This document shows positions 1 to 7,895 of a DNA stretch of 8,176 bases, in pieces. The notes under the pieces were generated by a model. It had not been told where the DNA came from. It made no database searches and was given only the letters and a program-made list of their open reading frames with translations. The position numbers and the translations under genes are program-made. The stretch is from Oscillospiraceae bacterium. Its GTDB lineage: Bacteria; Bacillota_A; Clostridia; Oscillospirales; Oscillospiraceae. Position 1 is the first letter of the stretch; each line of letters opens with the position of its first letter. The stretch covers positions 1-8,176 of the forward strand of contig JAFOBK010000195.1 in assembly GCA_017381835.1 (NCBI GenBank), read 5' to 3'.

Positions 1-249
1 CAGGCAATCGTCATCGGTCTGTGCTATGCCAACGGCCTGAGCCCCATCTGCGATAAGTACGGCTGGGCATACGGCTTTGTAGCTGCTATGATCCACTACT
101 GCCTGGTCACCCTGGTGCCCGGCCTCCACGGCGGCTTCTGCCTGTACAACGGCGGCTTCACCGCTATCTTCGTGTGCATCATCCTGGTGCCTGTCCTGGA
201 AAAGTTCTGCACCCTGAAGGTTGACCGCCTGGCTGCAAAGGCAAAGTAA
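1..249 (+). CDS. C-terminal end of a polytopic membrane protein, probable DUF1576 family (5' truncated by window edge)
   Basis: An open frame enters from the left edge and ends at TAA 247-249, giving 82 residues without a start, so the gene is partial. The visible part has two hydrophobic stretches separated by a glycine- and aromatic-rich turn reading HGGFCLYNGGF, then a hydrophobic run ending LVPVLEKF, then a short basic tail ending in AKAK. The motif of a small loop with HGG, LYN and GGF followed by a final helix ending VPVLE resembles the C-terminus of DUF1576 membrane proteins as I remember them; their function is unknown. The basic tail suggests a cytoplasmic C-terminus by the positive-inside rule. 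It is followed after 12 bases by a strong terminator, so it is the last gene of its transcript. The coding assignment is firm; the family name is moderately sure and could be another multi-pass transporter-like protein. Confidence 0.7.
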   Translation, partial: QAIVIGLCYANGLSPICDKYGWAYGFVAAMIHYCLVTLVPGLHGGFCLYNGGFTAIFVCIILVPVLEKFCTLKVDRLAAKAK

Positions 250-261
250 TTTTTGATTATG

Positions 262-292
262 AACAGCCCCCTCGTTAGAGGGGGCTGTTTTT
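262..292 (+). terminator. Rho-independent terminator after the DUF1576-like gene
   Basis: A perfect 12-bp stem (262-273 with 278-289) rich in G:C, with a 4-base loop GTTA, runs directly into a T tract (288-292). It lies 12 bases after the upstream stop codon and before the secA promoter, so it separates the two transcription units. Confidence 0.93.
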
Positions 293-346
293 ATTGCATT
301 CTAAGGCGGATAATTCACAAAAACGCTATATTTTTCCAAAGAAGTA

Positions 347-355
347 TGATATAAT
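347..355 (+). promoter_or_regulatory. Probable secA promoter (extended -10)
   Basis: TGATATAAT at 347-355 is a perfect sigma-A -10 hexamer (350-355) preceded by the TG extension. No good -35 hexamer lies 16-18 bases upstream (the region reads as A/T-rich CTATATT), which fits an extended -10 promoter that depends little on a -35. Transcription would start near 361-363, leaving a leader of about 32 bases that carries the secA ribosome binding site AGGAGA at 381-386. No terminator is seen before 5516, so this promoter probably serves secA, pgeF and the lipoprotein gene. Confidence 0.7.
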
Positions 356-394
356 ATTCAAAATATTGCCCCTAAGCAAAAGGAGATTTTATCC

Positions 395-3145
395 ATGGGA
401 TTATTTGATAAATTATTCGGAACCCGTTCCCAGCGGGAGATTAAGCGCATTCAGCCGCTGGTGGACAATGTTCTGAGCCTGGAAGCAGAATATAAAGCCT
501 TAAGCGATGAAGCGTTAAAGGCGAAAACCCCCGAATTCAAGGAGCGCCTGGCAAATGGCGAAACGCTGGACGATTTGCTGCCGGAAGCCTTTGCGGCTGC
601 CCGGGAAGCGGCCGACCGCGTGCTGGGCATGCGCCCCTATCCCGTTCAGATCATGGGCGGTATCATTCTGCACCAGGGCCGTATTGCCGAAATGAAGACC
701 GGTGAAGGCAAGACTCTGGTGGCGGTTCTGCCCTGTTACTTAAATGCTCTGGCCGGCAAGGGTGTCCATGTGGTCACTGTCAACGATTACCTGGCCAAGC
801 GTGACTCCGAGTGGATGGGTAAAGTCCATCGGTTTATGGGCCTTTCTGTAGGCCTGGTGATTCCCAGCATGCCCGCTTCCAAGCGCCGTGAGGCCTATGC
901 TGCCGACATTACCTACTGCACCAATAACGAGCTGGGTTTTGACTACCTGCGTGACAATATGGCTATCTACAAGCAGGATTTGGTGCAGCGGGGTCATTAC
1001 TTTGCCATCGTGGACGAAGTGGACTCCATCCTGATCGATGAAGCCCGTACCCCTCTGATCATTTCCGGCAAGGGTGAGGAATCCTCTAAGCTCTATGAGC
1101 TGGCTGATCAGTTCGTAGCCGGTCTGCGGAAGCAGGTCTTTGCCAAGACCGAGGACAAGGAAGTCCAGGATGATTATGATTGCGACTACTTTGTGGATGA
1201 AAAGGCCAGAACCGTATCCCTCACCGCTGCGGGTATCTCCAAGGCGGAAAAGTTCTTTGGCGTAGAGAACCTGGCAGATGCGGAAAACACCACTCTTTCT
1301 CACCATATCAACCAGGCTATGAAGGCCCGGGGCATTATGAAGCGGGATACCGACTATGTGGTGAAGGACGGTCAGATCATCATCGTCGATGAATTCACCG
1401 GCCGTCTGATGTATGGCCGCCGTTATAACGAAGGTCTGCATCAGGCTATCGAAGCCAAGGAAAAGGTTACCGTTGCCGGTGAAAGCAAGACCCTGGCAAC
1501 CATCACCTTCCAGAATTTCTTCCGCCTTTACAGCAAGCTCTCCGGTATGACCGGTACCGCTCTGACAGAAGCAGAAGAATTTGAAGCCATTTATCGGCTG
1601 GACGTGGTGGAAATTCCCACCAACCGACCCGTTGCCCGTATTGATCAGCCCGATGTGGTCTATAAGACCGAGCTGGGTAAGTTCCGGGCGATTATCCGTC
1701 AGGTGGCGGAATGCTACAAGAAGGGTCAGCCTGTGCTGGTGGGTACCGTATCCATTGAAAAGAGCGAGATCCTCAGCAAGCTCCTGAAGCGTACCGGCAT
1801 TCCCCACAATGTTTTGAATGCCAAGTTCCACGAGCAGGAGGCACAGATCGTCGCCCAGGCCGGTAAGTTCGGCGCTGTTACCATCGCTACCAACATGGCA
1901 GGCCGTGGTACGGATATTGTGCTGGGCGGTAATGCCGAGTATATGGCTATGAGCGAGCTGCGGAAGGGTGATACGCCCGAAGAACTCCTGCAGGAGGCCA
2001 ATGCCTACTCCGACACCAAGGATCCTGAGATCCTGGCTATCCGCAAGCGCTATGAACAGCTGCTGCAGCAGTTTAAGTCCGAACTGGCAGAGGAAGCGAA
2101 GAAAGTTCGCGAAGCAGGCGGCCTGTTTATCATCGGCACCGAGCGTCATGAATCCCGCCGTATTGATAACCAGCTCCGCGGCCGCAGCGGCCGTCAGGGT
2201 GACCCCGGTGAAAGCCGGTTCTACCTGAGTTTGGAAGACGATCTAATGCGTCTGTTCTCCTCCGACCGTATTATGGGCATGATGGATTCCCTGGGTCTGG
2301 ATGAGGATACCCCCATCGATGCAAAGATTCTCTCCGGCGCTGTGGAAAATGCCCAGAAGAGCGTGGAAAGCCGGAACTTCCGCTCCAGAAAGAGCGTGCT
2401 GGAGTATGATAATGTTATGAATACCCAGCGTGAGGTTATCTATGCCCAGCGTCAGAAGGTGCTGGACGGCGAGGATCTGCGGGAGAATATGCTGAGCATG
2501 CTGCGGGGTGTGGTGGACTCCACCGTGGCGGATATTTTAAGCAAGACCGGCGGCACGGCAGATCGGGAGACTGCCGAGGAGGTGTACAAGCGCTTTGCGG
2601 GCATTTACTTCCCCAAGAACGGCTACACCCTGCCGGAAGGCGAAGTTTCTCAGGAAGAACTGTCTGACACTATTTATGATCTGGCAGTTGCTGTCTACGA
2701 TGCCAAGGAGAAGCGTTATACCCCCGTTATCATGCGGGAACTGGAGCGTGTGATCATGCTGCGGGTGGTAGACGAATACTGGATGGACAATATCGATGCC
2801 ATGGACGACTTGAAGCAGGGTATCGGTCTGCGGGCTTACGGCCAGCATGACCCGGTCATTGCCTATAAGGAAGAGGGCTACGAGATGTTCCAGGCCATGA
2901 TCACCGCCATCCGTGAGGAGACCATCCGCCGTCTGTTCCTGGCGGAACTGCGGCCTACCCAGGAAGTGAAGCGCGTCAAGGTGGCCAAGGAGACCGGCAC
3001 CAGCGCTCCTGATAAGAGCATCAAGCAGCAGCCCGTCCGGGCAGCTAAGAAGGCCGGCCCCAATGATCCCTGCCCCTGCGGCAGCGGTAAGAAATACAAG
3101 AAGTGCTGCATGCAGAAGGATAAGGCTTCCGGCATGGAGCAGTAA
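395..3145 (+). CDS. secA: Preprotein translocase subunit SecA
   Basis: SecA is the cytosolic ATPase that pushes unfolded secretory proteins through the SecYEG channel. The 916-residue product has the whole family architecture. The nucleotide-binding fold carries Walker A (GEGKT at 103-107) and Walker B (DEVD at 207-210). The preprotein cross-linking region lies roughly at 230-370, followed by GMTGTA at 384-389. The second helicase domain has MAGRGTD at 501-507 and the arginine-rich RGRSGRQGD at 595-603. Helical scaffold and wing regions follow, then a charged linker. The tail is a SEC-C zinc motif with cysteines 893, 895, 904 and 905 ([13 protein letters not shown]), known in E. coli SecA to bind Zn and contact SecB or ribosomes. 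Length and the SEC-C tail fit canonical SecA rather than an accessory SecA2. The ATG is chosen because AGGAG (381-385) sits 9 bases upstream and MGLFDKLFG is the usual family start. It is the first gene of the operon; pgeF follows after 12 bases. Confidence 0.98.
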   Translation: MGLFDKLFGTRSQREIKRIQPLVDNVLSLEAEYKALSDEALKAKTPEFKERLANGETLDDLLPEAFAAAREAADRVLGMRPYPVQIMGGIILHQGRIAEMKTGEGKTLVAVLPCYLNALAGKGVHVVTVNDYLAKRDSEWMGKVHRFMGLSVGLVIPSMPASKRREAYAADITYCTNNELGFDYLRDNMAIYKQDLVQRGHYFAIVDEVDSILIDEARTPLIISGKGEESSKLYELADQFVAGLRKQVFAKTEDKEVQDDYDCDYFVDEKARTVSLTAAGISKAEKFFGVENLADAENTTLSHHINQAMKARGIMKRDTDYVVKDGQIIIVDEFTGRLMYGRRYNEGLHQAIEAKEKVTVAGESKTLATITFQNFFRLYSKLSGMTGTALTEAEEFEAIYRLDVVEIPTNRPVARIDQPDVVYKTELGKFRAIIRQVAECYKKGQPVLVGTVSIEKSEILSKLLKRTGIPHNVLNAKFHEQEAQIVAQAGKFGAVTIATNMAGRGTDIVLGGNAEYMAMSELRKGDTPEELLQEANAYSDTKDPEILAIRKRYEQLLQQFKSELAEEAKKVREAGGLFIIGTERHESRRIDNQLRGRSGRQGDPGESRFYLSLEDDLMRLFSSDRIMGMMDSLGLDEDTPIDAKILSGAVENAQKSVESRNFRSRKSVLEYDNVMNTQREVIYAQRQKVLDGEDLRENMLSMLRGVVDSTVADILSKTGGTADRETAEEVYKRFAGIYFPKNGYTLPEGEVSQEELSDTIYDLAVAVYDAKEKRYTPVIMRELERVIMLRVVDEYWMDNIDAMDDLKQGIGLRAYGQHDPVIAYKEEGYEMFQAMITAIREETIRRLFLAELRPTQEVKRVKVAKETGTSAPDKSIKQQPVRAAKKAGPNDPCPCGSGKKYKKCCMQKDKASGMEQ

Positions 3146-3157
3146 GCAGGAATTACT

Positions 3158-3961
3158 ATGTCTGTGATTACCAAAAAACATGGCACATTAGAATATTTGG
3201 CGGCGGAGGGAATCTCGGTTCCCCACTGCTTTACTACACGGTTTGGCGGTGTCAGTGAAGGGTATTTGTCCTCTCTGAACATCGGCATGCATCGGGGGGA
3301 TGATCCTAAGAATGTGGAAGAAAATTTCCGTATCTTGGGAAATGCCTTAGGTTTTTCTCTGGCCGATATTGCCCTGACCCAACAGATTCATACGGATATT
3401 GTGCGTGTAATTCGGCGGGAAGAGACGGGCAAAAGCCTGGACAACCATGAATGGCCCGTATGTGATGCCCTGATCACCAATGATCCCGGTGTTGCCTTGG
3501 TGGTATTCACTGCCGACTGCACTCCGATCCTTCTCCATGATCCGGTGACCGGTGCTGTAGGCGCTGCCCATGCCGGCTGGAAGGGCACTGCATTGGGAAT
3601 TGCAAAGAAAACCGTGGAGGCCATGGTAAAGGAATTTGGCTGTGATCCTGCGGACATTCATGCAGCGATCGGCCCCAATATCAGCGTCTGCTGTTTTGAG
3701 ACAGACCGGGATGTGCCCGATGCCATGGTGGCAGCTTTGGGTGAAGAGGCTAAGCACTTTATCCACCCCAATGGCAACAAATATTATGTAAACTTAAAAG
3801 AAATCAACGCCCTATGGCTGCGGCACGCAGGTGTCCGGGAAATTGAGATTTCCGATGCCTGCACTTCCTGCCAGTCAGACCGTTTTTGGTCCCACCGGGT
3901 TACCCGGGGTCAGCGGGGCAGCCAGGGTGCAATCATTGTATGCAAGGAGGCATGCAGATGA
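3158..3961 (+). CDS. pgeF: Peptidoglycan editing factor PgeF (YfiH / laccase-domain, DUF152 family)
   Basis: This 267-residue protein matches the single-domain YfiH family in length and motifs. Seen are FTTRFGGVS near residue 22-30, QQIH with His78, FTADC with Cys121, AAHAGWKGT with His138, IGPNIS near residue 170, and a C-terminal CTSCQSD followed by FWSHR. His78, Cys121 and His138 match the metal-binding His-Cys-His set of the family; the 17-residue Cys-His spacing is typical. Family members were long annotated as polyphenol oxidases. In E. coli the protein is reported to remove wrongly incorporated L-serine from the peptidoglycan precursor stem, so the likely role is cytoplasmic cell-wall quality control. 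Related members have also been described as purine nucleoside-processing enzymes. A modest AGGA (3148-3151) lies 6 bases before the ATG. It follows secA by 12 bases and its stop TGA overlaps the next ATG, so it is mid-operon. Confidence 0.92.
   Translation: MSVITKKHGTLEYLAAEGISVPHCFTTRFGGVSEGYLSSLNIGMHRGDDPKNVEENFRILGNALGFSLADIALTQQIHTDIVRVIRREETGKSLDNHEWPVCDALITNDPGVALVVFTADCTPILLHDPVTGAVGAAHAGWKGTALGIAKKTVEAMVKEFGCDPADIHAAIGPNISVCCFETDRDVPDAMVAALGEEAKHFIHPNGNKYYVNLKEINALWLRHAGVREIEISDACTSCQSDRFWSHRVTRGQRGSQGAIIVCKEACR
3944..3950 (+). promoter_or_regulatory. Ribosome binding site that fixes the start of the binding-lipoprotein gene
   Basis: AAGGAGG lies inside the last codons of pgeF, 7 bases before the ATG at 3958. 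The nearby in-frame ATG at 3952 is only 1 base from the site, and the farther one at 3886 would put a 24-residue non-signal extension before the lipoprotein signal peptide. The site therefore selects 3958. Confidence 0.85.
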
Positions 3962-5511
3962 AAAAAAGAATTTCCATACTGCTGTGCCTCGCAATGCTGG
4001 CAGGGTGCTTTGCCGGCTGTGCGCCGGCTCATGCGCCGCAGGCTTATGAGCCCAGCGGAGATGCGCTGGTGGATGAAGACCGGCAGGAGATCATTACCCC
4101 AAATGAAGGTGACCAGGAACAGATGATGTCTTTGGCTTTTTATGCCGAGCAGTCTATCAATCCCCTGGAATCTACGGATTTTACCAACCGGGTTCTGATG
4201 AACCTGATGTATCAGGGTTTGTTTGCTGTGGATCGCAACAACGAAGTGATCCCGATTCTGTGCAAGAATTATTCTGCCAGCACAGACCTGATGACCTATG
4301 AATTTACCATCGATCCCACGGCCACTTTCTCTGACGGCGCCCGGGTGATGCCGGAGGATGTGGTGGCAAGCCTGGAAAAGGCAAGAAATCAGAAGACTTA
4401 CAGCGGCAGACTGCGCTATGTGCAGAGCATCAGCGTTACCGAGGATCGGAATGTCCAGATCCGGTTGTACGAGCCTTACGGCAACCTGCCCCTGCTGCTG
4501 GATATTCCCATTGTGAAGGCCGATCAGGTGGATTTTGCGATTCCTTTGGGAAGCGGCCCCTATCAGCTTACCGGCTGGGGTTTAGATCGTTCCCTGGTCC
4601 GCTGTGAAAACTGGTGGTGCAGCAGCAATGACTTGCTGATTACCGCAAAGGAGATTCCTCTGGAGATCGTGGATTCTCCCACGGGCATCCGGGATGCCTT
4701 TGAATTTGGTAATGTAGGCGTGGTTTGCACAGATCCCGGTTCTGACCGGTATGTGGAATACCGCTGTGACTACGAATTGTGGGACTGCGAAACAGGTATT
4801 TTTGTATACTTGGGTGTAAACACCGAAAGTGCAGCCTTCCAGAATCAGGCTGTCCGGAAGGCCCTGACCAAGGGTATCGATCGGGCTGCGCTGATCGATG
4901 AGTACTATCGGGGATTTGCCTGGGTTGCGGAATTGCCCGCATCCCCCAACTCCCCTTACTACACAGCGCCTCTGGCAAAGCAGTATACCTACGATGCAGC
5001 GGCTTTCCAAAGCGCCGTCAGTCCCGTCAAGGGCTATACCATCAAGCTGCTGGTGAATTCTGCTGACAGCTTGCGGGTGAAGGTGGCCTATGAGATCAGC
5101 CGTATGCTCAATACCGGCGGCCTGATCGTGGAAGTGGTGACCGCCAGCGGCAATGACTATGCGGTGCTGCTTGCCCAGAGAGATTACGATCTGTATTTGG
5201 GTCAGACAAAGCTGTCTCCCAACATGGATTTGACACCCTTCTTCTCCGCCAACGGCGCTCTGAATTACGGAGGTATCGATGATATCGGTGTGTATACCCT
5301 GTGCCTGCAGGCGCTGGAGAACCAGGGTAACTACTACACGCTCCATCAGAGAGTCATGGAAGACGCATACCTGATCCCTGTGCTTTTCCGAAGCTATGCA
5401 GTGTATGCATCCCGCGGTTTACTCACCAATCTGAAACCTGCCCGGGATAATTTGTTCTGCTATTCCATCGGAAGAACCCTTACCGATGCCTATGTGATGG
5501 ACGAAGATTAA
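3958..5511 (+). CDS. Family-5 extracellular solute-binding lipoprotein (oligopeptide/dipeptide ABC type)
   Basis: The 517-residue product begins with a lipoprotein signal peptide: MKKR, a hydrophobic core, then lipobox LAGC with Cys17 as the probable lipidated residue (a second, weaker candidate is Cys21). A short low-complexity linker follows. The mature part has the SBP_bac_5 pattern: an early INPLESTD segment at 67-74, MYQGLF at 84-89, FTIDPTATFSDG near 116-127, SGPY at 199-202, a segment near 282-314 with YLGVNTES, VRKAL and IDRAAL, and near the end YLIPVLF at 471-477. Such proteins deliver peptides, nickel or other ligands to an ABC permease; the ligand cannot be read here. No permease or ATPase gene is adjacent, so it is an orphan binding protein that must share a permease or act otherwise. 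Its ATG overlaps the pgeF stop by four bases (ATGA), implying translational coupling. A terminator follows directly. Confidence 0.92.
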   Translation: MKKRISILLCLAMLAGCFAGCAPAHAPQAYEPSGDALVDEDRQEIITPNEGDQEQMMSLAFYAEQSINPLESTDFTNRVLMNLMYQGLFAVDRNNEVIPILCKNYSASTDLMTYEFTIDPTATFSDGARVMPEDVVASLEKARNQKTYSGRLRYVQSISVTEDRNVQIRLYEPYGNLPLLLDIPIVKADQVDFAIPLGSGPYQLTGWGLDRSLVRCENWWCSSNDLLITAKEIPLEIVDSPTGIRDAFEFGNVGVVCTDPGSDRYVEYRCDYELWDCETGIFVYLGVNTESAAFQNQAVRKALTKGIDRAALIDEYYRGFAWVAELPASPNSPYYTAPLAKQYTYDAAAFQSAVSPVKGYTIKLLVNSADSLRVKVAYEISRMLNTGGLIVEVVTASGNDYAVLLAQRDYDLYLGQTKLSPNMDLTPFFSANGALNYGGIDDIGVYTLCLQALENQGNYYTLHQRVMEDAYLIPVLFRSYAVYASRGLLTNLKPARDNLFCYSIGRTLTDAYVMDED

Positions 5512-5515
5512 CAGG

Positions 5516-5554
5516 AAAACCGATTGCAGAAGGTGATTCTGCAATCGGTTTTTT
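5516..5554 (+). terminator. Rho-independent terminator ending the secA-pgeF-lipoprotein operon
   Basis: A perfect stem pairs 5518-5530 with 5538-5550 around the 7-base loop AGGTGAT; flanking A5516-5517 can add two pairs with T5551-5552. The right arm runs into six T residues (5549-5554). It begins 5 bases after the lipoprotein stop. Confidence 0.93.
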
Positions 5555-5606
5555 GCGTTCAATGCATAAAATACAAAAATAAGCGGATAAATTTTGAAAA
5601 GAGGTC

Positions 5607-5635
5607 TTTTCATAGCGGGGTTTTTCGTGTAAAAT
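5607..5635 (+). promoter_or_regulatory. Possible sigma-A promoter for the MFS transporter gene
   Basis: TAAAAT at 5630-5635 is a good -10 hexamer (5 of 6), and TTTTCA at 5607-5612 is a fair -35 (4 of 6) with an ideal 17-base spacer. Transcription would start near 5642, about 48 bases before the ATG at 5690. A promoter is needed here because a strong terminator precedes it. The hexamers are imperfect, so the exact site is tentative. Confidence 0.5.
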
Positions 5636-5678
5636 GAATAGGACATCTTGCTGCTATCCTTTGGCGGCAATGGAAAGA

Positions 5679-5685
5679 GAGAGGA
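5679..5685 (+). promoter_or_regulatory. Ribosome binding site that fixes the MFS transporter start
   Basis: GAGAGGA precedes the ATG at 5690 by 4 bases, within a longer purine run. It lies inside the reading frame extended upstream to a TTG at 5648, so it argues for the ATG over the TTG. The TTG has no purine-rich site ahead of it and falls only a few bases after the predicted transcription start. Confidence 0.65.
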
Positions 5686-5689
5686 TAGA

Positions 5690-6979
5690 ATGAAAGAAAA
5701 AATGAAGCTGACAAAGCTGGAGAAAAGCTGGGTCCTCTATGATATCGGTAACTCTGCCTTTATCCTGTTAGTGTCCACTTTGCTCCCGATTTATTTTAAT
5801 GCTCTGGCAAGCGGCGCCGGTATCAGTGAGTCTGATTACCTGGCTTATTGGGGCTATGCCGGTTCTATCGCTACGATTTTAGTTGCCATTCTCGGCCCCA
5901 TCTGCGGCACAATGGCAGACTGGAACTATAAAAAGCCTTTGTTCCTGGGCGCGCTTGCCTTAGGTGCCATCGGCTGCGCAGCACTGGGTATTGCCTGGGG
6001 ATGGCTCAGCTTCCTGGTGATTTTTGTGATCGCAAGAGTGGGATATAATGCATCTATCGTGTTCTACGATTCCATGCTGCCGGAAGTCACCACCGCAGAG
6101 CGGATGGATAATGTGTCTACTATGGGTTATGCTCTGGGCTATATCGGCTCCGTGATTCCCTTTGCAGTGTGCCTGGTGCTGGTTCTGCTGCATGATACCT
6201 TCGGTATGAGCCAGGTCACTGCCCTGATCATCTCCTTTGTTCTTACCGCTGTTTGGTGGATTGTTTGCTCCGTGCCTCTGGCAAAGAGCTATAAGCAGAC
6301 CGCATTCCACGAAGGCGGCGGCAAGCCTATCAGCCAGAGCTTTAAGCAGCTGGGCAGAACCTTCAAGGAAGCCAAGAAGCATAAGCACATTTTCGTGTAT
6401 CTGATTGCCTTCTTCTTCTTTATCGACGGTGTTTACACCATCATCGATATGGCCACCGCTTACGGTACTGCCCTGGGTCTGGATACCACCGGCCTGCTGC
6501 TGGCGCTGTTGGTGACTCAGATCGTAGCATTCCCCTTTGCTATTCTCTTTGGCAGACTGGCTACCAAGTACGATACCGGCCTGCTGATCAAGATCTGCAT
6601 CCTCTGCTACACCGGCATTGCTCTCTTTGCCATCTTCCTGGCCTCTCTGTGGCAGTTCTGGACCTTGGCAGTTCTGGTGGGCATGTTCCAGGGCGGCATT
6701 CAGGCGCTGAGCCGTTCCTACCTGGGCAAGATCATTCCCGCGGAGCAGAGCGGTGAGTACTACGGTCTGATGGATATTTGCGGCAAGGGCGCATCCTTCG
6801 TGGGTACCACCCTGGTTGCTGTGGTCAGCCAGGCTACCGAAGGCATGACCTTCGCCATCTTCGGTATTCCCGTGGTCAATACCGGCATTGCGGTAGGCTC
6901 CATTGCCGTGCTGTTTGTGATCGGATTCTTCCTCTTCTGTTATGCAGATAAGCTGAATAAGGCAAGAGTAAAGGCATAA
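5690..6979 (+). CDS. MFS transporter, UMF1 / Atg22-like family
   Basis: The 429-residue product is a multi-pass membrane protein of about 12 helices, the usual size for the major facilitator superfamily. Family hallmarks are YDIGNSAF at 17-24 in the first helix, a long loop 2-3 motif with GTMADW at 73-78 followed by NYKKP, LPEV at 130-133, and GGIQALSRSYLGKIIP at 335-350, typical of the UMF1 group that also contains fungal Atg22 vacuolar effluxers. A charged central cytoplasmic loop (about 198-233) divides the two six-helix halves, and the C-terminus is basic. Bacterial members lack an established substrate; efflux of amino acids or other small molecules is only an analogy to Atg22. It appears to be a single-gene unit with its own promoter, closed by the terminator shared with the convergent pseudouridine synthase gene. 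ATG 5690 was chosen over TTG 5648 because of the ribosome binding site between them. Confidence 0.9.
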   Translation: MKEKMKLTKLEKSWVLYDIGNSAFILLVSTLLPIYFNALASGAGISESDYLAYWGYAGSIATILVAILGPICGTMADWNYKKPLFLGALALGAIGCAALGIAWGWLSFLVIFVIARVGYNASIVFYDSMLPEVTTAERMDNVSTMGYALGYIGSVIPFAVCLVLVLLHDTFGMSQVTALIISFVLTAVWWIVCSVPLAKSYKQTAFHEGGGKPISQSFKQLGRTFKEAKKHKHIFVYLIAFFFFIDGVYTIIDMATAYGTALGLDTTGLLLALLVTQIVAFPFAILFGRLATKYDTGLLIKICILCYTGIALFAIFLASLWQFWTLAVLVGMFQGGIQALSRSYLGKIIPAEQSGEYYGLMDICGKGASFVGTTLVAVVSQATEGMTFAIFGIPVVNTGIAVGSIAVLFVIGFFLFCYADKLNKARVKA

Positions 6980-6982
6980 TAA

Positions 6983-7012
6983 AAAACCCGGTGTCATCTG
7001 ACACCGGGTTTT
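6983..7012. terminator. Bidirectional terminator between convergent genes
   Basis: A perfect 13-bp stem (6983-6995 with 7000-7012) closes on the loop ATCT. On the plus strand it ends in TTTT for the MFS gene. On the minus strand the A run 6981-6986 and the A-rich bases before it give a T-rich tail for the pseudouridine synthase gene. The right arm overlaps the stop codon of that gene at 7011-7013. Confidence 0.92.
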
Positions 7013-7874
7013 ATACATCCAATTGGGAACGAAGATCCATCTGCAAACCTGTGATAGGGTGCGGAAAAGACAAGGTCTTGGCACACAGCAGCTGGGAGCT
7101 AAGACCCATTGCAGCGGAAAAGGCTTGGGAAGCTTCGCTGCCGTATTGGGGATCACCTAAAATGGGATATCCCATATGAGAGCAGTGGACGCGCAGCTGA
7201 TGGGTTCTGCCGGTGATAGGCCGCAGGGCTAGCTTGGTGATGCCGTCTTTACGCTCCAGGACAGAGAACTCTGTGCGGGAGGATTTTCCATCAGAGTTTA
7301 CATAACGCAGAAGACTGGGAAGCAGACGGCGGGCAATGGGGGCGTCGATCATACCGGAATTTTCCTCCGGACCGCCATAGACTAAAGCGTGGTAAGTTTT
7401 TTGAATCTTACCTTCTGTGTGAAACTGATTGAGGATTCCGTGGATATGGGCATTTTTTGCCAGCAGCACGATGCCGAAGGTGTCCCGGTCAAGTCTTGTG
7501 ATGGGATGGAAGGCACATTTCTGGTTGGTTCTTTGGTAGTAACCGAGCACCCGGTTGGCCAATGTGCCGGTAAGACGGGAGCGGGAAGGGTGAATCAGCA
7601 TGCCTGCTGGCTTATCTACCACTAAAATGTGGTCATCTTCATAGAGAATGGTAAATTCTCCATCCTCGGCGGGATAGTCAGGCTCCGGTTCATCCAGATC
7701 CGCGGTAATCACGTCACCGATTTGAATCCCGAAATCTGCATGCCGGGGAATGCCGTTTACATAGAGCTTTTCGCTCCATTTCAGGCGATTCATCAGCCCG
7801 GTGCTGAGGCCAAGCTCCTGCTTTAAAAATGTGGAAAGCCGCCCGCTGCGGGTGGCAATGTGCTTCAGTTCCAT
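7011..7874 (-). CDS. RluA-family RNA pseudouridine synthase
   Basis: The enzyme converts uridines in RNA, usually 23S rRNA or tRNA, to pseudouridine. The 287-residue product has a short S4-like N-terminal part (about 12-62, with RLSTFLKQ and LYVNG), then the RluA catalytic domain beginning at ILYEDDHILVVDKPAGMLIHP (about 76-96). The catalytic motif is RLDRDTFG at 127-134, with Asp129 as the expected nucleophile. The conserved RPITGRTHQLRVH is at 218-230 and GDPQYG at 240-245. Length is normal for bacterial RluC/RluD-like proteins; which member and which uridine cannot be told, so no symbol is given. The ATG has an excellent site AAAGGAGGT (7880-7888). It lies directly downstream of the rplT terminator on the same strand with no obvious promoter between, so it may rely on read-through. 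Confidence 0.94.
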   Translation of the reverse strand: MELKHIATRSGRLSTFLKQELGLSTGLMNRLKWSEKLYVNGIPRHADFGIQIGDVITADLDEPEPDYPAEDGEFTILYEDDHILVVDKPAGMLIHPSRSRLTGTLANRVLGYYQRTNQKCAFHPITRLDRDTFGIVLLAKNAHIHGILNQFHTEGKIQKTYHALVYGGPEENSGMIDAPIARRLLPSLLRYVNSDGKSSRTEFSVLERKDGITKLALRPITGRTHQLRVHCSHMGYPILGDPQYGSEASQAFSAAMGLSSQLLCAKTLSFPHPITGLQMDLRSQLDV

Positions 7875-7879
7875 AGGCG

Positions 7880-7888
7880 ACCTCCTTT
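7880..7888 (-). promoter_or_regulatory. Ribosome binding site of the pseudouridine synthase gene
   Basis: On the minus strand AAAGGAGGT is a near-perfect match to the anti-Shine-Dalgarno sequence, 5 bases before the ATG at 7874. It begins only about 7 bases after the T tract of the rplT terminator, an unusually tight arrangement. Confidence 0.9.
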
Positions 7889-7895
7889 GGGGAGT

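Noticed and set aside
294..476. Small plus-strand open frame of 60 codons over the secA promoter
   Set aside because: It spans the promoter and leader and then runs into secA out of frame. It has no ribosome binding site, and its start would lie upstream of the predicted transcription start.
740..2149. Long minus-strand open frame (469 codons) antisense to secA
   Set aside because: It lies wholly inside secA, whose every conserved motif is intact. The frame is a by-product of codon bias on the opposite strand, has no ribosome binding site and gives no recognisable domain.
2537..3181. Minus-strand open frame (214 codons) across the 3' end of secA
   Set aside because: It is antisense to the conserved SecA C-terminal region including the SEC-C cysteines, with no start signals or recognisable product.
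3886..3957. Upstream extension of the binding lipoprotein to ATG 3886
   Set aside because: The 24 added residues are the pgeF C-terminal region read in another frame and would bury the lipoprotein signal peptide. AAGGAGG at 3944-3950 clearly serves ATG 3958.
5648..5689. TTG start giving the MFS transporter 14 extra residues
   Set aside because: No ribosome binding site precedes it, it lies almost at the predicted transcription start, and the purine-rich site at 5679-5685 fits the ATG at 5690.
5555..5689. Possible riboswitch or small RNA in the leader of the MFS gene
   Set aside because: The region is A/T-rich, and the predicted leader of about 48 bases is too short for a known riboswitch; I see no conserved aptamer motif or second terminator-like hairpin.
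5960..7156. Long minus-strand open frame (398 codons) antisense to the MFS gene
   Set aside because: It covers the MFS transporter and the terminator and then overlaps the pseudouridine synthase in another frame. The product is rich in His, Gln and Gly with no motif, as expected for a shadow of a membrane-protein gene.
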